Shown: positions 17,715 to 27,837, numbered from the stretch's first letter. The stretch is 64,000 bases of DNA from Clostridia bacterium (GCA_017396365.1 JAFQMD010000026.1:1-64000), one strand, 5' to 3'. The notes: generated by a model not told the origin, from the letters alone. Made by a program: numbers and translations.

Positions 17715-20700
17715 TGAAAACTAATAGCAAATCTTTTATTAGAAAACTTTGCCACGTATTAGTTGTATCAATCGTTTGTTCTCTTGTGAGCGTTGGTTTG
17801 GTTGTAAGGGGTGAAGTTACGACGGGGCTTAGCGCTCCTTTCGTTGAAAGCGTTAGAATAGGCACTGTAGTACAAATTCCCGATTACTACGTAGATAAGG
17901 GTGGTAAATCGGTAAAGGCGACGGCAAACGTTATAACTCCTAACGGAAGAGTTTTTGCAGGCTCAAAGTTTACTGCCGACGAAGGCGGTAGATACGTGGT
18001 TGAATACGTAGTTGACAGCGCGGTTGTTCATACTGAAGACTGCATTGCGGTTATGGGCGCTACCGATATGTTTTCCGTAAACGCTCTCGCCTCTATCGGC
18101 GGCATTGCAGACTATAAGTATTTGCCTGCTGGCAGTGGTTTTAAAGGCGTAGCGGTCAACGTAAACGCAGGTTCTACGGTAACTTTCAATCGAGAAATAG
18201 ATATGGAGAGTTTTACCAAAGACGAAGTGTTTTTCGAGGCTACGGTAGAGCCTAAAGTTCAAGGCGAAGCCGACTTTAAACAAATGGTAATAACCTTGTC
18301 CGACCCAAGCGACAGTTCGACGTATTTTAGAATTAAGATAAGCGACGGGCACGCGGACGGAGGCACGCCAAAGCACGTAATATTTGTAAACGGAGCGGCA
18401 AACGGTCAGACTGCGGGCGGTTATAACTACGACGGAGGCCACGTGGTTTGGCAAGAAAAAGACATTTACGGCACGTCTGCTTACAGTAGTTTTAGAGCCG
18501 AATTAGCCCATGACGGATATTCTGATTATTCGATAAAACTTTATTACGATTCAAGTGAAAAGGCTTTATATATTCCACGTCGAGGCGAAATGAGTTTAAT
18601 AGTTGACTTTGACGACCCCGTTGTATTCGGCGGTAACGCTTGGAGCGGATTTGAAAGCGGAAAGGCAATTATGTCGGTATCTTTTACCGAAGTTGAAGGT
18701 AATGGAGGAAGGGTAATATTTAATCAAATTGCAGGTATTTCGTTGCAACAAGATTTGATAGAAGATACCGTTGCGCCAGAAATTACAATAGATTTAGGAA
18801 AGCAAGAAAAAGCGCCGAATTCGTTAATCGGTACGCAATATAAAGTGTTCCCTTGTTTAGTATACGATTTCTTTGACAGCAACGTAAAAGTAGAAACTAA
18901 AGTAGTATATGAAAATTTGTTTACGGGTAGCAAGAGCGACGTTTTAATAACGAACGGAACTTTCAAGACTGACAAGTTGGGAAAATATACTATAAAATAT
19001 ACTGCAATAGACTATTCGGGCAATAAAACGGAAAAGGAAATTTCTTTTGAATGTATTGCAAAGGCTGAAAAAATAGTCTTAACTCAAGTTCCGTCTGATT
19101 TTACGGCAACTGTTTTCGACGAGGTAAAAGTAACCGACGTAAGCCTTATTAGAGCGTACGGCGGAAACGGAAACTTGGATATTACCGTAAAGGTAGTAGA
19201 TTGCGATGGCGAAGAAGTTGAAATAGTAGAATCTTCGTTTATTCCTAAAAAATTAGGAGAATATCGCATTTTATATACTGCAACCGACTATTACGGCGAA
19301 AGCGCGACGGTAGCGGTGAAGGTAAACGTTACCGCTCAAGAAAAAACTATGTTCTTAAACGGTATTTTAATGCCGAACGTTCTCGTTGCAGATTTTGAAT
19401 ATACTATTCCTATGGTCTATGCGAAGGCTTGTTCACAAGGTGAGATTATCGACTGTGAAATAGAGTATCGCGTAAACGGAGTTAAAATTGACGCGTCTCG
19501 CAAGTTTAAGGCGGACGGAAGCGTTAAAGACACTAAAATTGAATGTCTTGCCCTTGCAAAAGACGGAACGGTTTTAGATACAACTAGTAAAGACGTTTTA
19601 GTTATAGACGGAAAAGGCGGTAAGGACCAAACTGCATATTTTTGCAATTACGATGGAAAAATGACCGTAGAAGAAACTATGAATAGTATAGATTTGATAG
19701 CAAGCGCAGATACTTACGCTGAATTTGCTAACAAACTCAACGCTTATACTTTTTCTCTCGGCTTAAATTATTTGTTTGAAGAATGTAACTTTGAGTCGTT
19801 TAACGTAACGCTTTCAGACGTAAACGACGATAGCGTTAGCCTTACTTTTAAATTTGAAATAAGCGAAAATGGAGTGAAAATCACGTCTCCTTACGGAGAT
19901 CAAACGGAATTTCCAAGCTCAAACGGATATTTTAAATTTAATTTCAACTCGCAAAGCGGAATAGTAACAGACGCAAACAATTTGTCGGTAACCTTTGCCG
20001 ATAAGGACGACTTGGGAAGACCGTTTACCGGTTTTACGGATGGCATTTACGTTAAATTTGCCTTTAGGGAAGTCTTTGCGGAAAGTAAAATATCACTTTC
20101 GCTTTTGAATAATCAAAGTCTTGGTTTTCGTAGTGAATTTGAAGAAGATATACGCGACGTAAAAGGCCCTGAAATAGTAGTATTAGGCGATTTACCGGTA
20201 AGAGCGCCGCTTGGTACGGAAATTACCGTTTACTCGGCTATTGCGTACGACGTTTTAAGTCAATCGTTAGCGCCGACTGTTCAAGTTCAATCTCCGTCTG
20301 GTAAAGTGGTCGTTGCTCAGAAACTTGCAGACCGTGATTTTACTTTAAAATTAGACGAGGTTGGAACTTATAGAATTATTTACGTGGCTTACGATACGGC
20401 GACTATTTCGGGAGAAACAGAAGGCAATCGTACGAGACTTGGACAGATTGTTACCGTTTACGATTCGGTTGCTCCTACTATGCAGGTTGAATTTTCGGAT
20501 ATGGAAAAAACTGTTGGCGACGTTATTACCTTACCTACGGTTTCGGCAACCGACGATTCTAAAGTCGCTTATTACGACGTTTTCCTTACTCTTCCAACTA
20601 GTGAAGTAAGAATGCTTTTGCATGGTGAAAACGGAAACGAAACGTCTTATCTTGACGAAAAAGACGACAATTATCCGCCGTCGTTTAAGGTCTCTAAAAA

Positions 20701-20803
20701 TCAATTTAAATTAGAGATGAAAGGAAAATACGTGCTTACGATTATGGCGTACGACGACAACTATAACTTAGTTATGAAAACGTTTACTATAACTGTAAAA
20801 TAA
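17714..20803 (+). CDS. Large secreted Ig-like/beta-sandwich protein coupled to transporter 1
   Basis: 1029 aa, no recognised enzymatic family. An N-terminal hydrophobic segment (CHVLVVSIVCSLVSVGLVV) is a signal peptide or anchor. Visible layout: a short sandwich (30-115), a LamG-like region (about 115-345), Ig/HYR-like domains starting after DTVAPEITI (350-545, with GKYTIKYTAIDYSGN and GEYRILYTATDYYGE), a second LamG-like region (about 630-800), and two further Ig-like domains (KGPEIVVLGDLPVRAP..., SVAPTMQVEF...). It overlaps the permease stop codon by 1 nt and precedes a DUF4838 lipoprotein by 9 nt. A full-length paralogue with the same ends and the same neighbours is at 49319. A surface glycan-binding role that feeds the importer is inferred. 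Confidence 0.7.
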   Translation: MKTNSKSFIRKLCHVLVVSIVCSLVSVGLVVRGEVTTGLSAPFVESVRIGTVVQIPDYYVDKGGKSVKATANVITPNGRVFAGSKFTADEGGRYVVEYVVDSAVVHTEDCIAVMGATDMFSVNALASIGGIADYKYLPAGSGFKGVAVNVNAGSTVTFNREIDMESFTKDEVFFEATVEPKVQGEADFKQMVITLSDPSDSSTYFRIKISDGHADGGTPKHVIFVNGAANGQTAGGYNYDGGHVVWQEKDIYGTSAYSSFRAELAHDGYSDYSIKLYYDSSEKALYIPRRGEMSLIVDFDDPVVFGGNAWSGFESGKAIMSVSFTEVEGNGGRVIFNQIAGISLQQDLIEDTVAPEITIDLGKQEKAPNSLIGTQYKVFPCLVYDFFDSNVKVETKVVYENLFTGSKSDVLITNGTFKTDKLGKYTIKYTAIDYSGNKTEKEISFECIAKAEKIVLTQVPSDFTATVFDEVKVTDVSLIRAYGGNGNLDITVKVVDCDGEEVEIVESSFIPKKLGEYRILYTATDYYGESATVAVKVNVTAQEKTMFLNGILMPNVLVADFEYTIPMVYAKACSQGEIIDCEIEYRVNGVKIDASRKFKADGSVKDTKIECLALAKDGTVLDTTSKDVLVIDGKGGKDQTAYFCNYDGKMTVEETMNSIDLIASADTYAEFANKLNAYTFSLGLNYLFEECNFESFNVTLSDVNDDSVSLTFKFEISENGVKITSPYGDQTEFPSSNGYFKFNFNSQSGIVTDANNLSVTFADKDDLGRPFTGFTDGIYVKFAFREVFAESKISLSLLNNQSLGFRSEFEEDIRDVKGPEIVVLGDLPVRAPLGTEITVYSAIAYDVLSQSLAPTVQVQSPSGKVVVAQKLADRDFTLKLDEVGTYRIIYVAYDTATISGETEGNRTRLGQIVTVYDSVAPTMQVEFSDMEKTVGDVITLPTVSATDDSKVAYYDVFLTLPTSEVRMLLHGENGNETSYLDEKDDNYPPSFKVSKNQFKLEMKGKYVLTIMAYDDNYNLVMKTFTITVK

Positions 20804-20812
20804 GGGGGTTTT

Positions 20813-22759
20813 ATGAAAAAATTTAAGATTTTATCATTTGTTCTCGCCTTATTACTTATCGTTTCTTCGGCTATGGGATGTAAGAAGAACGACGAATCGG
20901 GCGACGGTAAAAAAACTTACGAAAAGTCTGGATATTTACTCGTTGATCACGGTATTAGCGAATACGTAGTATTGCTCTCTAAAAACCCGTTAGAAAACGA
21001 GTTTATAGCGGCAAACGAGTTGGTTTATTTTTTAGAAGAGTCAACTAGCGCAAAACTTTCAATCGTAAAAGAAGATTCTTATACGGTTACGGATAAGACT
21101 TCTATAATAAGTATAGGTAATACTGCGTACGCTGAAAATAAAGGCGTAAAAACCGACGGAACGTTGGATAGGAGCGGATACGTTATGCGTACGGTTGACA
21201 ACCAGTTGTTTATTCGTTCGGACGGGGACGGGCTCGGCTGTGTTTACGCCGTTTACGACTTGTTAGAAACTGCGATAGGTTATCGTTACTATTATACCGA
21301 CGAGATTTATTACGAAGAAAAGCAAACCGTAGATTTGTATAAATACGATATCGTAGCAGATCCCGATTACGATTTTAGAGCAATTTCAACGTGGGACGCC
21401 TTTTTAAATGCAAACGAAGACTATTTGCGTAGAACGCGTACGTTTAGAAAGGACGAAAACTGGGCGTTCGGCGGACAAATGCACGTTCAGTTAAGTCACG
21501 ACGGCAGTGGCGCTATAAATAAGGATTTATGGTATGAAAAACATAAGTTCGGAACAGTAAAAGCCGACGGAACTCCAGATCATTGGTTTTCTGAAACGGG
21601 CGTTCAACTCTGTTGGACTGCTGGCGAAGAAATGTACAGACAAGCCGCTGAAGATATCTACGTAAGAATTAAAAACGAACCGACTAAAACTTATTTTGGC
21701 GTAGGTCAAGCCGACGTAACGCTGTTTTGTAACTGTGACCGTTGTAAAACTGCAAAAGCCGAATGGGCGTTAAACGACGCAGGTTTACAAATGCAATTTA
21801 TCAATAACGTTGCAAAATACGTAAACGAATGGGTGGAAAGAGATTTTAAAGGACGCGAAATAAGGCTCGTAGTATTTGCTTATTACGCAACCGAAACACC
21901 GCCGGTAAAACAAGGCGAAAACGGTAAATGGGTGCCGTATAGCGATAAGGTTGTTCCTGCGGCAGACAATATCGACTTCTATTTTGCGCCTATCTATACC
22001 GATTATTCTAAAACTCTTACAGACGTAGAAAATCAAGAAGTTTATCAAAATCTTTTAAAGTGGAAAGACTTTTTAGACGGTAGAAAAAACGATTTCCTTT
22101 TATATACTTACGACACGAATTTCCACCATTTCTTCTATAATTTTAACAATTTTAATACGTTTAGAGAGCAAGCCGCTAAATACTCTGAAATAGGCGTTGA
22201 CTATATACACAGTCAAGGCGCAAATACGACGAATCAGCCGACTTTCCAAGAAATGCGCTACTTTGTCGAATCTCAAATTCTTTGGGATACTTCAAAAAAT
22301 TACGACGATCTCGTAAACGAATTTATAACTCATTTCTATAAGGATGCAAAAGAAGAAATACGCTTGTATTATGACTTAACGCGTTTGCGTTACGAGCAGG
22401 CGTCGGTTTTAAACGGCGTTTCGTATAATAGCGGTATTTATTCAAATATAGGCGACAGTAAAATTTGGACGAGTGGCGTCGTAGATCAGTTTGACGAGAT
22501 ATTTAAAAAGGCATACTCAAAGATTGAGCATTATAAAACGGACGATCCAAAGACTTACGATAAGTTATTTAACCGAATAAAAGAACTTGAACTTACTTTA
22601 ACGTTCACAAAATTAAAGAATTATTCGGCTAATTATACGCAAAAAGAAGTGAGCGCCTTAGTTGACGAATTTAATTTCTACGTTTATAAATTTGATATAA
22701 ACAAGGAAAAAGAGGGTGGAGAACCTACCGTTGGGCTTTTCGACAATTTAAAGAAATAA
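20813..22759 (+). CDS. DUF4838-family lipoprotein, block 1
   Basis: 648 aa. The signal peptide ends SSAMGCKKND, so it is a predicted lipoprotein. The N-terminal third resembles the accessory domain of alpha-glucuronidase-type enzymes (NEFIAANELVYFLEE, then ISIGNTAYAE and GYVMRTVDNQLFIRSDG). The remainder is DUF4838-like: YDFRAISTWDA, a paired-Cys CNCDRC segment, and YTYDTNFHHFFYNFN. DUF4838 proteins are found in polysaccharide loci and are thought to be carbohydrate-active; their chemistry is not established. AAGGGGG is the RBS. It is the fifth gene of the transport block, and the equivalent position of block 2 (52423) also holds a DUF4838 protein. Confidence 0.8.
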   Translation: MKKFKILSFVLALLLIVSSAMGCKKNDESGDGKKTYEKSGYLLVDHGISEYVVLLSKNPLENEFIAANELVYFLEESTSAKLSIVKEDSYTVTDKTSIISIGNTAYAENKGVKTDGTLDRSGYVMRTVDNQLFIRSDGDGLGCVYAVYDLLETAIGYRYYYTDEIYYEEKQTVDLYKYDIVADPDYDFRAISTWDAFLNANEDYLRRTRTFRKDENWAFGGQMHVQLSHDGSGAINKDLWYEKHKFGTVKADGTPDHWFSETGVQLCWTAGEEMYRQAAEDIYVRIKNEPTKTYFGVGQADVTLFCNCDRCKTAKAEWALNDAGLQMQFINNVAKYVNEWVERDFKGREIRLVVFAYYATETPPVKQGENGKWVPYSDKVVPAADNIDFYFAPIYTDYSKTLTDVENQEVYQNLLKWKDFLDGRKNDFLLYTYDTNFHHFFYNFNNFNTFREQAAKYSEIGVDYIHSQGANTTNQPTFQEMRYFVESQILWDTSKNYDDLVNEFITHFYKDAKEEIRLYYDLTRLRYEQASVLNGVSYNSGIYSNIGDSKIWTSGVVDQFDEIFKKAYSKIEHYKTDDPKTYDKLFNRIKELELTLTFTKLKNYSANYTQKEVSALVDEFNFYVYKFDINKEKEGGEPTVGLFDNLKK

Positions 22760-22838
22760 TCGAAAAAGCCTTACTTGGCGATAGTGGGTAATTTTAAATT
22801 TCCTACAATCGAAGAATATAAAAAATAAAGAGAATATT

Positions 22839-25649
22839 ATGAAAAAGAAACTTATTCTTATAATCGTTTCGGTTTGCGTTGCGCTTGGAGCGATTGTCGG
22901 TACGGTGTTAATTATTGCAAATAAAAATAACGAAGACGTTTCTTCGCCACCGATAGAATTTGCGCAAAGTCAAATCGAGATGCTTGTCGGCGAAAACAAG
23001 CAACTGACAATAAATAATTTAGAAAAGAAGGAAACCCTTACTTTTACGACTAATGATGAAAAAGTAGTCGTCGTTAACGAAAACGGGGAGATACAGGCAA
23101 AAGGCGTTGGCTCGGCTGTCGTAAAGGTGGTCAGTAGCAAAGGCCGTTCGGGGCTCGTGTACGTTATCGTGTACGATCCCGAAAACTATCCCGTTCCGTT
23201 CGTATCTATAAAGCACGGCGATATCAATCTGTTCGTTGGCGACGAGTTCCCTATAGAATATACTCATACTTATTTGGGTAAAACGATTGAGGGGACTGTT
23301 ACGATAACTAGCGGAAACGAAAGCGTTGCAACGGTTAGTAATCAAACCGTGCGCGCCGTTGGAAAAGGCGAAACGACCGTGCTTATATCGGTTTCGTCGT
23401 CTTACGGAATAGCAAGTAAATCTATTAAAGTAGTCGTAAAAGAAAAAGAAATGGAGTTTTATCCGTCGTTTTTAGGAAAAGATATATACGTCGGAAATCC
23501 CATTGACCTTGCGTTATTCGTCAATGAAAACGGTACGGTAAAGACTGTTGACGGCGCTGAATTTTCTGTTTCAGATACTGAAATCGCAACCGTTGAAAGT
23601 GGAAAGTTAGTTCCAAAAAACGGTGGTGATACCGAAATTGCAGTATCGTTTGAATACGGCGGAAAAAATTATCAAAAAGAATTGCCTATTCACGTTTACG
23701 GCCCACACACTTGTAAGTTTACCTATATTGACGAAAGCGTTGATTATAGCATTGAAGCAACTTACGGCGATTTAGTTTATTTAGAACTTGAAAATCCAAT
23801 CGGAAATCCTGAAAATAATAAACCTATTAAGGCTTGGTACGTAGATGGCGAAAAGGTAACCGACGAATATTTCATCATGCCAGATAAAGACGTTGAAGTT
23901 TCGGTTAGGTTTATTGGAGAGACTGAGGATAACTTTGAAAGCAGTTTTAAAGGCGGCTTTTTGCTAAATAACCTTTCCGCATCAATTAAGTATATAAACG
24001 AGCCTTTTGAAGACGGTAAGGGCAACGTTTCCGATATGGACGGCTACGTTAGATTTTTCACGGAAAGTTACGGCTCTTCGATTTTCACTTTTGACGAGCC
24101 TGTCACCGTAAATGATTATGCATACGTTAGCATAAGACTTTACGCAACCGATGATTCACCGCTACTTTATTTTGGTACGCCGAGCGAACTTAAATGGCCT
24201 GAGGATCAAACGTCTGCGGAATACGCTATCAAAAAAGCCGAAAAGAAATACGAGGCAAGTCCTTGCGGTTCAAACAGCGGAGACGTTCCGTGCTTGCAGT
24301 TTGCAAGTGGAGAATGGGTTGTTTTAGAACTTCCGCTCAACGCATTTGCAAACGTGGGCGAAGTATTAAGCGGTATTTCGATATGTTCAGCGTCAATAGC
24401 CAAAGAAGGTAAGTACGAAAAGGGCGGAGAAGTCTTGATTGACTATATCTCTGTAAATTACGGGCTTAGAGGCTCAGATATCGGTTATTTGGATAGGGCT
24501 CAACTTAACCTAGTTCTTTCAAAAGAAAACGGTAGTAGAGAGCAAGCCGACGCAATAGGCGAATATCACCGTTTTTCACTTGGTTTAACCGAAGAGCAAA
24601 GAAATTCTCAAGAGCATATTCAAAACGTAAATATAATTCGCAATCTCATTGCAAATTCGTTTACAAAAACGACGAGTTACGCTAACGATCCTACGGTAAC
24701 GGGCTCTGGCGTTCACGATGCTGGAAATAACAAAAACGGAGCGACAGGATATCATACTAATTATAAAACGACTTACGATACCTTCCACGTAGCGCAATTT
24801 AACGCTAACACTTTCGACGGAAAGATAACTTTAGGAAAGTTTAATTTTAGCGCGTGTGAAGAGGCGTATTTCGGATTATATGCAAACTCTACGGGAAACG
24901 GCTCTATAAATATTTTAGGTCAAGAATTTAATTTTGATAATTCTAAGGAGCATTTCTTTAAAGTTTTAATTAAAAACGGAACGCTTACGGTAACTGACGA
25001 CAGTAAGGATGATAAAGACGGCGGGGTAGCCGTAATTACCGTAAATCTTTCTTCCGGCGTTTTAAACGGCTTAGAAAACTTGTCGATTGACTTTGCTTTC
25101 GACGCTTGGTCGCAAGCGGAAATTACCGAAATGCGCGTTACTCAAAGCAGTGTCGTTGCAATGATGAAACACGAGCCGACGGTCAGTGGAGCAACTTATA
25201 AAGGCAGTCAAGCAATAGTTGGTATGGCTAACGTACACCCTAACTACAACACCGAATACCAAAACTACTATATGACGCAATTTGCAAGTGGTTCGTTCGA
25301 CGGAACGTTTACGTTAAGCAATATCAATTTCAATTCTGCAACTGAAGTAAGTTTCGGTTTGTTTATGATTACGTCTACTAACGGCGAACTTAGTATATTC
25401 GGCCAAAAGTTTACTTTCGATAATTCTAAAGAACATTACTTTAAAGTCGTAATTAAAAACGGCGTTTTAACAGTAACGGACGATAGTAAGAATAATTCTA
25501 ACGGTGGAGCGACCGTTATTACGGTGGCTTTATCAAGCGAAATTTTAAGCGGAGAAACTGCGCTTAGTATAGATTTCAACTTTACCGCTTGGTCGCAAGT
25601 AGAGATGACCGACGTTTATTACACGTTAACACAAAGCGATATTATTTAG
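22839..25649 (+). CDS. Membrane-anchored Big_2/beta-sandwich surface protein
   Basis: 936 aa. An uncleaved-looking N-terminal hydrophobic segment (LILIIVSVCVALGAIVGTVLII) anchors or exports it. Residues ~38-225 contain Big_2 Ig-like domains (INLFVGDEFPIEY, SVATVSNQTVRAVGKGETTV). A further Ig domain and a 'KAWYVDGEKVTDEY' InlB-like unit follow, then a carbohydrate-binding-like sandwich (about 365-550). A short helical linker (ADAIGEYHRFSLGLTEEQR) precedes two ~150-residue sandwich modules near the C-terminus, each with FDNSKEH(F/Y)FKV, LTVTDDSK and FxAWSQ. The same linker and module occur in the proteins at 28539 and 35553. It is the last gene before the terminator at 25652. A glycan-binding surface role is inferred. 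Confidence 0.7.
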   Translation: MKKKLILIIVSVCVALGAIVGTVLIIANKNNEDVSSPPIEFAQSQIEMLVGENKQLTINNLEKKETLTFTTNDEKVVVVNENGEIQAKGVGSAVVKVVSSKGRSGLVYVIVYDPENYPVPFVSIKHGDINLFVGDEFPIEYTHTYLGKTIEGTVTITSGNESVATVSNQTVRAVGKGETTVLISVSSSYGIASKSIKVVVKEKEMEFYPSFLGKDIYVGNPIDLALFVNENGTVKTVDGAEFSVSDTEIATVESGKLVPKNGGDTEIAVSFEYGGKNYQKELPIHVYGPHTCKFTYIDESVDYSIEATYGDLVYLELENPIGNPENNKPIKAWYVDGEKVTDEYFIMPDKDVEVSVRFIGETEDNFESSFKGGFLLNNLSASIKYINEPFEDGKGNVSDMDGYVRFFTESYGSSIFTFDEPVTVNDYAYVSIRLYATDDSPLLYFGTPSELKWPEDQTSAEYAIKKAEKKYEASPCGSNSGDVPCLQFASGEWVVLELPLNAFANVGEVLSGISICSASIAKEGKYEKGGEVLIDYISVNYGLRGSDIGYLDRAQLNLVLSKENGSREQADAIGEYHRFSLGLTEEQRNSQEHIQNVNIIRNLIANSFTKTTSYANDPTVTGSGVHDAGNNKNGATGYHTNYKTTYDTFHVAQFNANTFDGKITLGKFNFSACEEAYFGLYANSTGNGSINILGQEFNFDNSKEHFFKVLIKNGTLTVTDDSKDDKDGGVAVITVNLSSGVLNGLENLSIDFAFDAWSQAEITEMRVTQSSVVAMMKHEPTVSGATYKGSQAIVGMANVHPNYNTEYQNYYMTQFASGSFDGTFTLSNINFNSATEVSFGLFMITSTNGELSIFGQKFTFDNSKEHYFKVVIKNGVLTVTDDSKNNSNGGATVITVALSSEILSGETALSIDFNFTAWSQVEMTDVYYTLTQSDII

Positions 25650-25651
25650 TT

Positions 25652-25683
25652 AAAAACGACCGCTTGAAAAAGTGGTCGTTTTT
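25652..25683 (+). terminator. Intrinsic terminator of the region B gene run
   Basis: A 14-bp stem with one G-U pair (AAAAACGACCGCTT / AAGTGGTCGTTTTT), 4-nt loop and a T-run, directly after the stop codon at 25649. Confidence 0.9.
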
Positions 25684-25691
25684 TTAAAGTC

Positions 25692-25710
25692 GGCGTATAA
25701 GTCGTTTATT
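25692..25710 (+). repeat. Dispersed intergenic motif, copy 2
   Basis: Reads GGCGTATAAGTCGTTTATT, the most divergent of the six copies. It lies 9 nt after the terminator and is inverted relative to copy 3, 156 bp outer span. Confidence 0.6.
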
Positions 25711-25828
25711 TGCGTATTTGACTAAATTTAATGCTTACAAATTACAAACGTAATGGTAAAACTATAAGTAGGTTAAAGTAATTATAAATCAAAATTGAAA
25801 GAGTGCGCTTGTAAGCGTATTTTGGTGA

Positions 25829-25847
25829 AATAATCGACTTATAGGCG
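25829..25847 (-). repeat. Dispersed intergenic motif, copy 3
   Basis: Minus strand reads CGCCTATAAGTCGATTATT. With copy 2 it forms an inverted pair bounding 25692-25847. Confidence 0.7.
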
Positions 25848-25944
25848 TGGTTTTATTGCGTTTAAGATAAACTCCTATCGTTTAAAAAGTCAAAAAAAGT
25901 CGCGTTTGGGGCAAAAAACGGTGTTAAGTAAAAGATGTTATTCC

Positions 25945-25973
25945 TTGACAAATTAGTAGTTATAAAATATAAT
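25945..25973 (+). promoter_or_regulatory. Consensus sigma-A promoter of the GH127 gene
   Basis: TTGACA (25945-25950), a 17-bp spacer and TATAAT (25968-25973), both boxes perfect. The start codon lies 71 bp further on. A promoter this strong suggests high expression or control by a repressor. Confidence 0.9.
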
Positions 25974-26044
25974 ATAGAATGACGTATAGTGATTAACTTT
26001 GCATTATAAAAAGTTTGTACAAAGTAAATTTCAAGGAGAGACTA

Positions 26045-27817
26045 ATGAATAGCAGAATTCAAGGTGTGGAAATTAAAACGAACGGGCTTATGAGCGGCGC
26101 TGTAAATTTTGTTATAGATAATCAATTAAAAAATCGAGTTAGTTGGCAAAAGGCGGTTGAAGTGTTTTCAACCCGTGAAGATTCGTTAGACGAATTTTGG
26201 CGCGGAGAATTTTTCGGCAAGCAAATGCGTGGCGCGTCGCTTATTTGCGAATATTCAAAGGATCAAGAACTATATGAAATTTTAACCGATACAGTTTTAG
26301 ATTTGCTTTCTCGTCAAGACGAGTTGGGTAGATTTTCAACCTATACCGTAGAAAAAGAGTTTAACGGATGGGATATGTGGAGTAGAAAATACGTGCTTGT
26401 AGGAATGCTCCATTATTTGAGAATATGCAAAGACGAAAGTCTTAAAAATAGAATTATCGACGCTTGCAAAAGGCATTTAGACTATATCGTATCTAAGATA
26501 GGTAAAGGCGAGGGTAAAATTGAAATTACTGCTACTTCGTGTTGGTGGGGTTGCGTAAATTCTTGCACTATTTTAGAGCCAACCATTGAAATTTATAAAT
26601 TGACGAAAGAAAAGAGATATCTTGATTTTGCCGAGTACATAATTTCGACGGGTGGTTGTAGCGATTGTAATTTGGTTGACCTTGCGTTAAATAGCGACCT
26701 TTATCCTTATCAATACCCCGTAACTAAAGCGTACGAAATGATGTCTTTTTACGAAGGGTTAGTTGCTTATTACGAAGTTACGGGCGAGAAAAAATATTTA
26801 AGCGCGGTCGAGCGTTTTATGGATTTGGTTGAAAAGTCCGACGTAACCATTATCGGTTGTTCGGGATGTACGCACGAGTTGTTTGATAACTCAGCCGTTA
26901 TGCAAACCGAATATCGCGAAAATATCATGCAAGAAACTTGCGTTACGGTAACTTGGATGAGAGTAAATAGAAGGCTCTTTGAATTGACGGGCGAAGCAAA
27001 ATATATGAATCGCTTTGAAATTTCCGGTTTAAACGCCTTATACGGTAGTTTAAATACCGAAATGAACAAGCAAATGAGTATGTTTACAAAAGAGTACGTT
27101 GACGCAGGCGCTTTTGACAGTTACAGTCCTTTATATATGAATACTCGCGGTCGTGGGCTTGGCGGATATTGCGCTTTTGCAAGCGGTGGTTATAACGGTT
27201 GTTGTTTGGCAATCGGCGCGTGCGGAATAGCGCTTATGCCACTTAGCGCTGTTATGCAAAACGACGAAAAAGTGTTTATTAACTTAATGTTTGATGGCGA
27301 AGTCGTTGTAAAAGATAAAGACGGTAAGAGCGTTGCAATTACCTTAAGCAGTAAATATCCTGCAAACGGAAAAGCAAAAATTACCGTAAACGACGATTGC
27401 GTATTAGATTTAAATATAAGAAAACCTGCATGGTGCGAAAACATGACGGTAAACGGCAAAGAAGTAACGGGCGATTATTGTGTTTTGAATAAGCGTTTTA
27501 GCGCGGGCGAAAGCGTTGACGTAAATATGGAAATGGCTTTAAAAACGCACTTACTAAACGGAAAAGTTGCATTTACTTACGGTCCTTTGACTTTGGCTAC
27601 CGACGAGCAAAAGAGCCAAAGAGAACTTAGAAAACCCGTTATAATCGAAAACGGTTTTAACTGTCAAGAAAAGCAAGCCGAAAAGGGAGAAATCGTGCGT
27701 TTTGAGTGCGATTTTGGCGACGGCGACATTCTCGTTTTGACGGACTATCAGTCTTGTGGTAAAAAATGGCTTTCGGATAAGCCGTATATGACCGTTTGGT
27801 TTAACGGAAAGAAATAA
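26045..27817 (+). CDS. GH127/GH146-type beta-L-arabinofuranosidase
   Basis: 590 aa from the ATG at 26045, placed 6 nt after AAGGAG (26033-26038); an in-frame TTG at 26015 lies before that RBS and is rejected. The (alpha/alpha)6 barrel carries the zinc-binding set of this family: E297 and C299 in QETC, and the adjacent C386-C387 in NGCC. In characterised HypBA1-type enzymes one of the paired cysteines is the nucleophile, held by Zn2+. An N-terminal WRGEFFGKQMRG segment and C-terminal beta-sandwich (LNIRKPAWCENMTVNG) also fit. No signal peptide is present, so it should remove terminal beta-L-arabinofuranose in the cytoplasm. It is a single-gene unit with its own promoter and terminator, lying between two larger catabolic units. 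Confidence 0.9.
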   Translation: MNSRIQGVEIKTNGLMSGAVNFVIDNQLKNRVSWQKAVEVFSTREDSLDEFWRGEFFGKQMRGASLICEYSKDQELYEILTDTVLDLLSRQDELGRFSTYTVEKEFNGWDMWSRKYVLVGMLHYLRICKDESLKNRIIDACKRHLDYIVSKIGKGEGKIEITATSCWWGCVNSCTILEPTIEIYKLTKEKRYLDFAEYIISTGGCSDCNLVDLALNSDLYPYQYPVTKAYEMMSFYEGLVAYYEVTGEKKYLSAVERFMDLVEKSDVTIIGCSGCTHELFDNSAVMQTEYRENIMQETCVTVTWMRVNRRLFELTGEAKYMNRFEISGLNALYGSLNTEMNKQMSMFTKEYVDAGAFDSYSPLYMNTRGRGLGGYCAFASGGYNGCCLAIGACGIALMPLSAVMQNDEKVFINLMFDGEVVVKDKDGKSVAITLSSKYPANGKAKITVNDDCVLDLNIRKPAWCENMTVNGKEVTGDYCVLNKRFSAGESVDVNMEMALKTHLLNGKVAFTYGPLTLATDEQKSQRELRKPVIIENGFNCQEKQAEKGEIVRFECDFGDGDILVLTDYQSCGKKWLSDKPYMTVWFNGKK

Positions 27818-27837
27818 AATTAAAATAGAAATTATTT

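Larger units (their letters stand above)
25711..26044. other. Intergenic region before the GH127 gene
   Basis: No coding sequence is seen. It contains dispersed-motif copy 3 (25829-25847) and the GH127 promoter at 25945-25973. The rest is AT-rich and without clear structure. Confidence 0.6.
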
